Assembly (NCBI GenBank): GCA_002402175.1
Contig: NVVJ01000006.1
Location: 48,885 to 101,194, forward strand
Source: SAR86 cluster bacterium
GTDB taxonomy: Bacteria > Pseudomonadota > Gammaproteobacteria > Pseudomonadales > Pseudohongiellaceae
Direction of reading: 5' to 3'
DNA: 52,310 nucleotides
The stretch's first letter is position 1. Every line of letters starts with the position of its first letter. Under the pieces are notes generated by a model. It saw nothing but the letters and a program-made list of their open reading frames with translations, searched no databases and was not told where the DNA came from. Below are positions 1 through 7,698 of this stretch, piece after piece. A program made the position numbers and the translations under genes.

Positions 1-1607
1 AAACCAAAAGCATCTCTGTGTAATAGTTGTCTAATCACTCCCTCGGCACCCACACGTCGATCGTGTGAATTAGTTCCCTGTAGTATTTCATCAAACAGAA
101 AAAGTAGTGGCGGCGATTGACCAGCCAGCTCAACGATTGTCTTGATTCGTGAAATTACTGCATAGAAAAGTGATGTTCCCTGCTTGAGCGAGTCTCCAGC
201 GTGCATCGCGCAGCCCAGCAGAAACTGCGATGTTCTAAAACTCTTCGCACGAACAGGAGCTCCGCATAGCGCCAAAACAAGATTAATACCAACGGTTCTC
301 AGCAACGTACTCTTGCCCGACATATTTGACCCACTTATCATTGTCAGCCGGTTTCTGGCATTGATGCTTATATCATTCTGCACACAAGTCGCCAATGGCA
401 ATAGTGGATGACCAAGTGCTATTGCCTCAAAGCAGGCCCCCTCTTCTTCCGTCACCAAATCAGGAAACGGATCGTCAGGATTTTCAAATGCATGCCTTGA
501 TAGCGAATTTAGTGCTTCAATTTGCCCCACAGTATCTGCCCATTGGGAACAATGCGGTCCGATCTGTTCTCGCCATTTTTCGACGCGATATATTAGATGA
601 ACAGGAATACACAATAGAAAAGCAATTGGAGCGAATAGCTGATTGCGAAACGAATTGTCCAACATAAGGATGAGACTATGCAGTCGATTGATTTGCCAGG
701 AAGGAGCTTTTCCCTCTATTTGTAGCTTATTTTGTAGTTCTTGCAAAACCTTTGAAGTGAACTTGTGCTCTTCAATAAGGCCCATTACCTGGCTAAGGAT
801 CACCAGGCCAGAGCTCGCCTTGTCTGCATCAGCGGTTATTCGCCGAAATTCACGAATATTCGTAGCATAGAAAATCATCTCAATTACTATTACCAAAACT
901 AATGGTAGATAACCATATCCCAAAGACCAGGCCGCAATGGAGACCACTGCAAGGACTCCTAATACAGTAGCCAACACTCTTTTCCAATTGGCAATTGGTT
1001 CGGACTTTGCCTCTACCCATTGTTGTAGTTGCTGTTGATCAAAGTTCGCGTTTATCTCGGCATCAAGTAATGCAAACCGTTCGCGGAATTCTACCTGTCC
1101 ACGAAGCTCTGTAATGGCCTGTTGCCGCTCTAGTATAGTGTTCTGATCAGCTGCCGAGCTAAACCATCGCGCCAATACATCTTCTCCCAATCGTGTACGG
1201 GCACAGCAAACAAGTTCAAACAGAGAACCAACACCGAACACATCCATATCTGTAGTGTAAGGGTGATCATCATTACAATAACGCGCGCCACTGCTACCCA
1301 TTCCAGACCATTTTCCGGCGAGCTGACCCAGCCTGGCATTATAATAATCAATTGCTCGTCGGCTGCGCGCTAATCGGCTCACAACTCGAGAATGAGCCAC
1401 CATCAGAACCAAGAAAAGCACAAATGGGATAAGCAGCCAGCCTGGCGACAGGGAATCATTAAACAGAGACAGCCATGCTACTGCTACAAACAGAGCAAAT
1501 GTGATGCCACGCGCTATTGCGAAACGATCATTCGCAACGTTGAGTTCTTTCTGACTTTTACTGTAAGTTTCCAGTCTCTGATCGTAAGCTTGCTTTGGAG
1601 AATTCAT
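1..1607 (-). CDS. Membrane-anchored MutS-family ATPase (3' end cut by the window)
   Basis: The minus strand reads open from an ATG to the window edge, giving 535 codons with no stop. Two hydrophobic hairpins are visible, at about residues 29-70 and 215-260, with a MutS-like helical core between and after them. The MutS C-terminal ATPase follows: Walker A GSNMSGKST near residue 425 and Walker B with the family signature FDEILQGTNS near residue 500. Only the last part of the ATPase domain is missing. Canonical MutS lacks membrane segments, and the mismatch-recognition domain is not evident, so this is a MutS-related paralogue rather than the repair protein. What it binds is unknown. The start has no strong ribosome binding site. 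Confidence 0.85.
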   Translation of the reverse strand, partial: MNSPKQAYDQRLETYSKSQKELNVANDRFAIARGITFALFVAVAWLSLFNDSLSPGWLLIPFVLFLVLMVAHSRVVSRLARSRRAIDYYNARLGQLAGKWSGMGSSGARYCNDDHPYTTDMDVFGVGSLFELVCCARTRLGEDVLARWFSSAADQNTILERQQAITELRGQVEFRERFALLDAEINANFDQQQLQQWVEAKSEPIANWKRVLATVLGVLAVVSIAAWSLGYGYLPLVLVIVIEMIFYATNIREFRRITADADKASSGLVILSQVMGLIEEHKFTSKVLQELQNKLQIEGKAPSWQINRLHSLILMLDNSFRNQLFAPIAFLLCIPVHLIYRVEKWREQIGPHCSQWADTVGQIEALNSLSRHAFENPDDPFPDLVTEEEGACFEAIALGHPLLPLATCVQNDISINARNRLTMISGSNMSGKSTLLRTVGINLVLALCGAPVRAKSFRTSQFLLGCAMHAGDSLKQGTSLFYAVISRIKTIVELAGQSPPLLFLFDEILQGTNSHDRRVGAEGVIRQLLHRDAFG

Positions 1608-1733
1608 ATTTGATTTTTTACGTAATTGCTTGTTTCAACTTAACTCATGTCTATCTTTTCAATAGCTCAAGGGCAGCGGAGGTATGCTATACGCATTTCA
1701 AAAGAACTGCGATGAGTGTTTAGTAAAGCCAGG

Positions 1734-1783
1734 TACAAAAAAAGGCCGTAACGGCTATGAATTAACCACTACGACCCTTTTTA
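1734..1783 (-). terminator. Hairpin terminator, likely a short relative of the 75-bp repeat family
   Basis: Read on the minus strand downstream of the DUF4440 gene, the GCCG/CGGC arms form a short hairpin followed directly by a run of T, which is an intrinsic terminator layout. The outer ends (AAAAAGG.CGTA and TACGACCCTTTTT) are also imperfect inverted repeats. They share the GTCGTAACG-type end with the elements at 8.36 and 23.4 kb. The relation to those is suggested by eye, not computed. Confidence 0.55.
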
Positions 1784-1796
1784 ATTTTTTACCCTA

Positions 1797-2159
1797 TTAA
1801 TTTCGCATAACGTGAGCACATACGGCAAGCCAGTTATTGTCTTCTTGCTTGATCCAGACATCTGTATACCGCCCAGTCTTCTCATTACCCTCTTCATCTT
1901 TGTAGACAGTTTTCGCATGAATAATCCCACAAGCACCTATTATGCGAATTTCAACATCTTCTACATTCAGCTCACTAAACTTGGCGGGGTTTTTAGTTTG
2001 ATTAAGAAAAGCGGCTCGATCTACTATTGAGCCATCCGAATTGGAGCATCTAAAGTCCTCCGCCAATATCTCATCGAAGCGATTGATATCTGAATGTTGA
2101 ACTGAATTAATGTAATCAATATTTAACTGTAGAAGAATATCATGATCATTTTCGCTCAT
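1797..2159 (-). CDS. SnoaL-like / DUF4440 NTF2-fold protein
   Basis: A 120-residue protein with the size and pattern of the DUF4440/SnoaL group of the NTF2 fold. It has an N-terminal helix pair ending in a region like RFDEILAEDFRCSNSDG, then strands with IHAKTVYKDEEG and GRYTDVWIKQEDNNWLAVCAH. No signal peptide is present. Members are small cone-shaped proteins acting as isomerase-like enzymes or ligand binders; the substrate here cannot be read from the sequence. It is transcribed away from a TetR-type regulator across a 147-bp region with a palindrome, so it may be a target of that regulator. Confidence 0.8.
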   Translation of the reverse strand: MSENDHDILLQLNIDYINSVQHSDINRFDEILAEDFRCSNSDGSIVDRAAFLNQTKNPAKFSELNVEDVEIRIIGACGIIHAKTVYKDEEGNEKTGRYTDVWIKQEDNNWLAVCAHVMRN

Positions 2160-2244
2160 AGTATTGTGTACCTACCTTTCGTTATACATTAGCGGATTGG
2201 GGTGTACTTGAATCGGACTTAACAAAGAATCAGATTTCATGTAG

Positions 2245-2264
2245 CATAACATAATTACGTTATG
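2245..2264. promoter_or_regulatory. Candidate TetR operator (20-bp near-perfect palindrome)
   Basis: The sequence CATAACATAATTACGTTATG has fully complementary 6-bp outer arms, CATAAC and GTTATG, around a TAATTA centre, with one mismatched pair. It lies between the divergent DUF4440 and TetR genes, where TetR-family proteins usually bind. Binding is inferred from position and symmetry only. Confidence 0.5.
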
Positions 2265-2306
2265 TAACAATACGCCAGAACAGTATGCCAGAGAACACAA
2301 GCCAGA

Positions 2307-2888
2307 ATGCCAACTAAAGCGGAAAAAACCGAAGCCACCCAAAAGAAAATCCTCAAGGCGGCGCGCAAAGTCTTTGCCACACACGGGTATACTAAAGCTG
2401 CTCTTGCTGAAATAGTCAGCAAGGCTGGCGTTACCACGGGTGCTATATATCACCATTTCGGGGATAAGAAAGGGCTTTTTATTGCTGTTGCCATGCAGTT
2501 GGAGCAGTTGATACTAGATGAATCAAATGCGGCCATTCCGGCTTCTGGTTCAAGTTGGGAGAAATTTACTGCCAGCATCATGGCCACTCTGGAGATATGT
2601 GCCAGACCAGATATTCAAAGAATTGTATTTAGAGACGCGCCCTCGGTGGTGGGCTTGTTCGAATGGCGCAAGATTGAAATTCAATTCGGGTTTGGAGTTA
2701 TGCAAAAGTCGCTAGCGTATCTCGCGGAAAAGGAAATTATTAGCATTACCAACCCAGACCTGACTGCTCAAATGGTGCTCGGTGCGCTTATGGAGGCGTC
2801 ACACTTTGCCGCTATTGCCGACAACAAAGCTGAGACGTTAAAACAAGGGCAAGAGTTAATGCTGAAAGTATTAAACTCACTAAAATAG
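2307..2888 (+). CDS. TetR/AcrR family transcriptional regulator
   Basis: A 193-residue protein with a typical TetR N-terminal DNA-binding domain at about residues 8-55: ILKAARKVFATHGYTKAAL, the turn, then VTTGAIYHHFGDKKGLF. The all-helical C-terminal half is the variable ligand-binding and dimerisation domain. Length is normal for the family. The next ATG upstream is out of frame, so this start is favoured. It is divergent from a DUF4440 gene, with a palindromic operator candidate about 45 bp before the start, suggesting local repression and autoregulation. The inducer is unknown. It converges with the downstream oxygenase gene, leaving only 11 bp. Confidence 0.9.
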   Translation: MPTKAEKTEATQKKILKAARKVFATHGYTKAALAEIVSKAGVTTGAIYHHFGDKKGLFIAVAMQLEQLILDESNAAIPASGSSWEKFTASIMATLEICARPDIQRIVFRDAPSVVGLFEWRKIEIQFGFGVMQKSLAYLAEKEIISITNPDLTAQMVLGALMEASHFAAIADNKAETLKQGQELMLKVLNSLK

Positions 2889-2899
2889 CCGCAGATCAA

Positions 2900-3610
2900 C
2901 TACTGTGCATCGTGAAATATTATTCCCATTGTAACTCGCTCGCCCTCCAGAATTTCGCTTACGCCGTGCCGCATGATTGCACGATGATAACCGAGTCGCC
3001 CTCTTCGAGGTCTTTCTTTTACTGGAATTATTGCCGCCGAACCTTGCCGCAAATTGAGAACCACAGGCCTGGATTGCATTCGCGGTCGTTGTTCTACCAG
3101 AATTAGTTCGCCGCCGGTAAAATCAGTATCTGGGTTGCTAAGCATTACTACAATTTGTAATGGGAAATGAATCGGGCCATAGAGATCCTGATGCAGGCAG
3201 TTATAGCCTTGCTTGTTGTATTTCAGAATTAATGGTGTTGGCCTTGACTGCCCCGCCTCGTGACACTGCTCAGTTAAATTTTCTAACTGCAACGGCCATC
3301 GATTATCGAGCCTTAGGCGATCATTCCATGCGTTGGCAATAACAGCCAAATAAGGGTAATACGTTTCTCGCAATTTCTGCACTATATCTGGCAAAGGATA
3401 GGCGAAATATTTGTATTCACCTTCACCAAAATTGTAACGCGCCATATTGATTTTTGAACGGTAAATTACGGCAGGGTCATTATAAAAACTACGGGCAGTA
3501 TTACATTCGGCTTCGCTGAGTATGTCAGGAATTACCGCATAGCCTTTTTCATCCAATGAGGTACTTACATATTGCCAGTCAACTGACAGTTTATGTGTAT
3601 CACTCGACAT
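2900..3610 (-). CDS. 2OG-Fe(II) oxygenase (PF09859-like)
   Basis: A 236-residue protein resembling the family of predicted 2-oxoglutarate/Fe(II) dioxygenases proposed to act on alkylated or damaged nucleic acid. The iron ligands are visible as H-x-D in CLHQDLYG and a distal H in IMRHGVSEI. The R in GERVTMGIIFHDA is the likely 2-oxoglutarate contact. The conserved FTGGELILVEQRPRMQSRP stretch lies between them. An upstream in-frame GTG exists, but the ATG used here follows a GAAGGGTGG ribosome-binding sequence at good spacing. It appears monocistronic. The nucleic-acid substrate is family-level prediction, not shown here. Confidence 0.82.
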   Translation of the reverse strand: MSSDTHKLSVDWQYVSTSLDEKGYAVIPDILSEAECNTARSFYNDPAVIYRSKINMARYNFGEGEYKYFAYPLPDIVQKLRETYYPYLAVIANAWNDRLRLDNRWPLQLENLTEQCHEAGQSRPTPLILKYNKQGYNCLHQDLYGPIHFPLQIVVMLSNPDTDFTGGELILVEQRPRMQSRPVVLNLRQGSAAIIPVKERPRRGRLGYHRAIMRHGVSEILEGERVTMGIIFHDAQ

Positions 3611-3786
3611 TGTAGCCACCCTTCGAAGCAGTGATTCATCGAATCTCGACCTGACTAATTCAATGTCACTTTGTGTGAAACTGTAGTGCTTTCCCTGAAT
3701 ATAGTCTCGCCGTTTTCAGACATTACATTTGAAAGACTCTTGTCAGTTTGGTAACACGAGGTGATTAAGTCATTTGATTAAATGGT

Positions 3787-4431
3787 TTAAGCTGAGGATG
3801 GCTTACGATTTACGCCTGTAAAAAACTTGTGCTGAATATAAAGCTCAACGAGAATACTGTGACTGCCTATAAAGAACCATATTGTCTGATCCACAAATTC
3901 ATCAGTGCCCTCGGTACCACCGGTTATTATCATAAAACCGATAAGCCCAAAGCGTAATGCTCCATTTCCAACTGCAACCGCGGCCAGTCGTAATACCCAT
4001 ATTTGATGCAATTGAAAATTACGTTTTCTTGCCGAGGTGAATGCTTTATATGCACACAGGGGCACCCAGAAAATCAGGAACAAGGCCATGGTTCGCATAC
4101 CAAGTTGAAAATGCGTATTTCCAGGCGCCAGGTTCATCCACATTCCAAATACAGCCGTGGCCACCATGGCGATAAGGGTTAGTCGACCCAGCCACCTATG
4201 AACACTTGGGAATTTAGATCGAATCTTTCCGTTGAACTGGGCAATCGGACCCAGTACATACAACACTCCGAAAAAAATATGAGCTCCCGATGCCAGCATC
4301 GCTACTACACCAGAGGAGCCATAGGAATCGGGAACGAACACAAGAGAGCCAGAAGCGACTACAGCGAACACGGAAAGCACTACTACCATGTATATATAGA
4401 GAGTTCGATCCAGTGCAGTGTTTGAAATCAT
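3787..4431 (-). CDS. DUF2306 membrane protein, second copy
   Basis: A 214-residue integral membrane protein with about six or seven hydrophobic segments. The family hallmarks are the HRWLGRLTLIAMVATAVFG stretch after the second or third helix and the RKRNFQLHQIWVLRLAAVAV loop before the late helices, both basic and histidine-containing. The family's function is unknown. The gene starts 12 bp after the end of another DUF2306 gene on the same strand, so the two are almost certainly cotranscribed and may form a heteromer. The 7TM-AraC regulator gene lies just upstream. Confidence 0.8.
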   Translation of the reverse strand: MISNTALDRTLYIYMVVVLSVFAVVASGSLVFVPDSYGSSGVVAMLASGAHIFFGVLYVLGPIAQFNGKIRSKFPSVHRWLGRLTLIAMVATAVFGMWMNLAPGNTHFQLGMRTMALFLIFWVPLCAYKAFTSARKRNFQLHQIWVLRLAAVAVGNGALRFGLIGFMIITGGTEGTDEFVDQTIWFFIGSHSILVELYIQHKFFTGVNRKPSSA

Positions 4432-4443
4432 TGTAGTCGCTCA

Positions 4444-5142
4444 TTAGTGGAAACCAGGGGAGATTGACGCTAGATCATATTTAGTTGTGGACCTAGTGGC
4501 ACTGCCTACTTGCGTACGCGCTTGCCAGTTCATCCACAACTGAGCAAGTGCCAGGTTCAAAGACCATGACACCCAATACACAATTTGAGACGTTGTAGCG
4601 TCGTCAAATACCATACTCAGAAACGGTGAAAGTAATCTTAGTGTGACTGCGGCAAATGTTAAGGAGAAGCTGCGAATCATCCAGCGCCTGTGGGCTGTCA
4701 TATTTCCAGCTCGGGCATGTATTACCGCTATCAAAGTGAATGACCACCACAGGGTAGATAGAATTCCCAGACCTACAGTGCTGATCATGCCTCCGAACGC
4801 ATACCAGGCCATATAGTAGCCACCAATGCTGCCAACCATAACGGCCAGGAAATACACTCGACCCATATAGCGATGTAAGATTCGGTTTTTACGGTAAATC
4901 ATAAATTGAATGGGAGAAATAAAGAGCGCTACCCCTGCGCCAACAACATGCATGTACACCAGGGTCTGAGACATACTTAAATAACGCTGGTGAAATTCGT
5001 CCTGCATTTCAGGCAGTATTAACGGAAATGCGATGCCGTAAAGTGCAACCATTAGAGCTAGCAAGGTACCCAAGCAGATAAAACCCAAACGGATAAAGTT
5101 TCGCCCGGGTACTGGACTTAGCTCAGAAACAAATTCAGTCAT
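4444..5142 (-). CDS. DUF2306 membrane protein, first copy
   Basis: A 232-residue membrane protein with about seven hydrophobic helices. It carries the same landmarks as its downstream neighbour: LHRYMGRVYFLAVMVG and NMTAHRRWMIRSFSLTFAAV. The conserved histidines in these loops have invited suggestions of cofactor binding in the family, but no activity is established. The first helix is preceded by a short cytoplasmic tail (MTEFVSELSPVPGR). The pairing of two divergent paralogues in one transcript behind an AraC regulator is the only functional clue. Confidence 0.8.
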   Translation of the reverse strand: MTEFVSELSPVPGRNFIRLGFICLGTLLALMVALYGIAFPLILPEMQDEFHQRYLSMSQTLVYMHVVGAGVALFISPIQFMIYRKNRILHRYMGRVYFLAVMVGSIGGYYMAWYAFGGMISTVGLGILSTLWWSFTLIAVIHARAGNMTAHRRWMIRSFSLTFAAVTLRLLSPFLSMVFDDATTSQIVYWVSWSLNLALAQLWMNWQARTQVGSATRSTTKYDLASISPGFH

Positions 5143-5291
5143 GGTGAATCCTGTTTAAAATTTATCGCTAGCCACTTCTTGTAGCAGAAGTGAACGTGGA
5201 TCTATTTCATCAAGGATTTAGATAACAGGCGTCTATATAGTGCTGACTGGACGTCCAATGTGGCCGAGTTGGACGGTTCTAACTTACAGGC

Positions 5292-6422
5292 TCAGGATGA
5301 AGCAGCGCTATTGCTTACTTTTATCCGGTATTGGGATGGTGTGACTCCCGTGTGCTTCTTAAACACTGAATTGAAAGAGCTTTTGGAAGAAAATCCGGCT
5401 TTCAGGCCCAAATCCAGGAGCCCAATATCATTATCAAGCTTGAGACATTCACACACATACTCCACGCGAAAGTCATTCACAAAATTGTAAAAATTCTGCC
5501 CTTCTTTCTGATTCAGCACTTCAGATAAATGATGAGTGCTAACACCTACAGCTTCCGACAGCCTTCGTAGTGATAATTCATTGTCCAGGAATGCCTGCTG
5601 TTGTTTCATGTACTGGTCGACTGTCTCCAATACACTTATGCGGGTGCTTTCATCTAACGCGCCCGCTATTTTCGAATTCTTATCGTCAGTTGATACCACT
5701 AAAGCTTCTTGCAATGGTACTGCGATTCTAAACAGTAGAGGGTTACGCCACTGGGCCATACCAATCGTATAAATCAACACTACGATCAATATATCCCCAC
5801 CAATTACCAACACAATATTATGACCCAGAACAATTGAGGCGACCTTACTACTCCAGATAATCAGATTAAAACCTTGCACAATCCATAACCAGTCGAAAAC
5901 ATCCGGGTTAAAGCTAGCGTAGTTATTCTGCGCGCGTTGCTGGTAGCGATATAGAAAATGGACACTGTAAGCAATATAGATAAATGCCTGAGCATACAGA
6001 ATAGTCACACCGAGAATGTAACGGATGTTAGTTGGTTCAACACCCTGCAAATACGCTTGCACCACAACGTCAGGCGCCAATATAAGATCAAAGTTCAACA
6101 GGTAGCAACTGGCTACAGGAATTAGGTGCAAAAGATCTTTTCGCTGAAATCCATCATCCAGAACAGAATGACGGCAATACAAATATAGAAATGCCCCATA
6201 ACTGGCAGGTAAGAAACCTGTTAAGGCAAGAAACAAACTATTCGGTTCAATAGCCGAGCCCTGAACTATCAATACCAGAAGAAGCCCTAATGCCAACAGA
6301 CTGCACCACAAACCCAAAATACGGCTGGCATAGCTGATATTGGGCGTAAACAACAGCAAGGAAGACAGGAGAAAACCTTGAAATGTACCGATTACAAATA
6401 AATATTGCAGGAGAATGGGCAT
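5292..6422 (-). CDS. AraC-family regulator with N-terminal seven-helix membrane domain
   Basis: A 376-residue protein. Residues 1-230 contain about seven hydrophobic helices with short loops, the architecture of membrane-bound 7TM-AraC regulators. Residues 265-370 form an AraC/XylS DNA-binding domain: the first helix-turn-helix is around LRRLSEAVGVSTHHLSEVLN and the second is in LGLKAGFSSKSSFNSVFKKH, followed by the family signature TGVTPSQYR. It probably senses a membrane-accessible signal and controls nearby genes. The two DUF2306 genes directly downstream on the same strand (149 bp away) are the natural target candidates, by inference. Confidence 0.87.
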   Translation of the reverse strand: MPILLQYLFVIGTFQGFLLSSLLLFTPNISYASRILGLWCSLLALGLLLVLIVQGSAIEPNSLFLALTGFLPASYGAFLYLYCRHSVLDDGFQRKDLLHLIPVASCYLLNFDLILAPDVVVQAYLQGVEPTNIRYILGVTILYAQAFIYIAYSVHFLYRYQQRAQNNYASFNPDVFDWLWIVQGFNLIIWSSKVASIVLGHNIVLVIGGDILIVVLIYTIGMAQWRNPLLFRIAVPLQEALVVSTDDKNSKIAGALDESTRISVLETVDQYMKQQQAFLDNELSLRRLSEAVGVSTHHLSEVLNQKEGQNFYNFVNDFRVEYVCECLKLDNDIGLLDLGLKAGFSSKSSFNSVFKKHTGVTPSQYRIKVSNSAASS

Positions 6423-6747
6423 AGTAAGTTCAATGGTACACAGGGCAGTGGTATAAGCAGATAGTAACCTATGATTGGCTATTGTGCATGGTATCCTGAA
6501 ACGGGAAATGCTTGGCGGAGTTATTCAATTATGAATTCATTTTAATCCATACCTCTTACCCGTAGGCTGTGCCGATGTCCGCCTTTGATACTTATCAGAT
6601 TACATATGTCACACTATTGGAGTTCCCGTCAGGCACGTTGATGTGTTGTTAATAACATAGCAAAATAAAACAGTATTGATAATAAGAAAATCAGATTCAC
6701 TCGGCTGTTAATGATGAACAGCCTTAACAACCTCGGAAGCTGGGTAT
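6423..6747. other. Intergenic region between divergent genes, with a leader hairpin
   Basis: About 325 bp separate the AraC gene from the ASCH gene. I see no open frame of note. A perfect 7-bp hairpin, GGCTGTT/AACAGCC with a 7-base loop, lies at 6703-6723, ending 24 bp before the ASCH start. Promoters for both directions presumably lie here, but no convincing -35/-10 pair was identified. Confidence 0.5.
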
Positions 6748-7032
6748 ATGCAATTCACTAGTAAGCTACGAGAGCGAATAAAGAATGGTGAAATTACCAC
6801 AAGCATTCGAATCTGGAAGAAACCTCATGTAAAGTCAGGAGGTGTCTACAGAATGGAAGAAGGAAATATTGTCGTGACCTCAATTAGGGAAATATCATTC
6901 GAAGATATTTCTGAATCTCTTGCTAAAGAGTCAGGTTTCAATAATATTGTTGACCTTGTTAAAACAGCCAAACATGGAAATGGTCAAAATATTTACTTCA
7001 TAAATTTTTTCTATGAAGAATCAGATAACTAA
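6748..7032 (+). CDS. ASCH-domain protein (PUA-like fold)
   Basis: A 94-residue protein matching the small ASCH group. It has RIWKKPHVKSGGVYRMEEG, which carries the fold's basic putative RNA-facing segment, then IVVTSIREISFEDISESLAKESGF, then DLVKTAKHGNGQNIYFINF. ASCH proteins are thought to bind RNA, and some hydrolyse modified nucleosides; the role of this one is unknown. A GGAAG sequence sits upstream of the ATG. It is followed after 37 bp by the AhpD-like candidate selenoprotein gene, so the two may be cotranscribed. Confidence 0.82.
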   Translation: MQFTSKLRERIKNGEITTSIRIWKKPHVKSGGVYRMEEGNIVVTSIREISFEDISESLAKESGFNNIVDLVKTAKHGNGQNIYFINFFYEESDN

Positions 7033-7069
7033 GTAAAACTACAAATAATATTAATTGGAGAGAGAACAT

Positions 7070-7618
7070 ATGAGTCGTATCGAAGGAGCAGACCCTGCCA
7101 GCCTTAAAGGCCCAGCCGCCCGCATAATAGAAGAACAAGAAAAAGTGTGGGGTGTCAAATTAGTACCATCTCTAATATACGCCCGTCGGCCTTCTGTATT
7201 TAGAGCGAACACCAACATGCGTAATAGCCTCAATGTTGATGAGCATATACCACATAGTTTAACTACGCTGCTCAATCGTCGGGTTGCCAGCTTGAACGGG
7301 TGTCCAGCCTGACAAGATATTAATGCGGCCGTGAGTCGCAAACTGGGTGTATCAGAAGAAAAAATACTGGCTTTAGATGATTACAACAAAAGCTCATTGT
7401 TTAGCACAGCTGAACGCGTAGCTCTGGAGTATGCAGACAACATTACATTATCGGACAGAGATGTAAGCGATGAACTTTTCTCCAAATTATGCGAACAATA
7501 TGACGATGATGCAATTGTGGAATTGACGGCTATCATTGCTTTTGAGAACTGTTCTAGCAAATTTAACAGGGCACTGCGAATTCCATCACAGAATCTATGG
7601 CGGCGTAAAAGTAAGTAA
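7070..7618 (+). CDS. AhpD-like carboxymuconolactone-decarboxylase-family protein; candidate selenoprotein (in-frame TGA = Sec81)
   Basis: Read through one TGA, the frame gives 182 residues with the AhpD/CMD architecture. Residues 74-85 read ASLNGCPAUQDI. The TGA codon (7310-7312) falls exactly on the second cysteine of the family's CxxC peroxidatic/redox motif, making C78-P-A-U81. After it the same frame continues in normal family sequence: AAVSRKLGVSEEKILALDDY, SSLFSTAERVALEYADNITL, and a helix with IVELTAIIAFENCSSKFNRA. There is no other lesion. The ATG follows GGAGAG at good spacing. AhpD-like selenoproteins are known from marine metagenomes. The alternatives are a nonsense mutation or a sequencing error. 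Sec machinery genes are not in this window. If UGA is read as stop, only an 80-residue fragment is made. Confidence 0.72.
7316..7353 (+). promoter_or_regulatory. Putative bacterial SECIS hairpin just after the in-frame UGA
   Basis: Folded by hand, U7324-C7329 pairs with G7335-A7340 (six pairs including one G-U), leaving the five-base loop CGUGA. The loop starts 17 nt after the UGA and has a G among its first two bases followed by U, as described for bacterial SECIS elements. A lower stem, GAUAU 7316-7320 with GUAUC 7349-7353, closes an asymmetric internal loop. No energy calculation was made. Confidence 0.5.
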
Positions 7619-7620
7619 GT

Positions 7621-7657
7621 CATTGAATCAAAGAGCTCAGAGAACTTTGATTCAATG
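7621..7657 (+). terminator. Strong hairpin after the AhpD-like gene
   Basis: A perfect 13-bp inverted repeat, CATTGAATCAAAG and CTTTGATTCAATG, with an 11-base loop begins 2 bp after the stop codon. It has no following T tract, so a classic intrinsic terminator is not certain. It could act as an mRNA 3' stabiliser or a Rho-assisted terminator. Confidence 0.5.
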
Positions 7658-7698
7658 ATTAAAAGAAGGCAGGTTTGTTCGACTGGAGAAAGTAAGCG

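Noticed and set aside
184..870. Three short plus-strand open frames in the first kilobase
   Set aside because: They lie antisense to the continuous MutS-family frame that contains Walker A and Walker B, so they are not genes.
7070..7312. AhpD-like gene as two separate genes or a plain pseudogene
   Set aside because: The second half has no ribosome site or good start at the break, the frame is unbroken apart from one TGA at a redox Cys position, and a SECIS-like hairpin follows. A pseudogene remains possible but is less supported.
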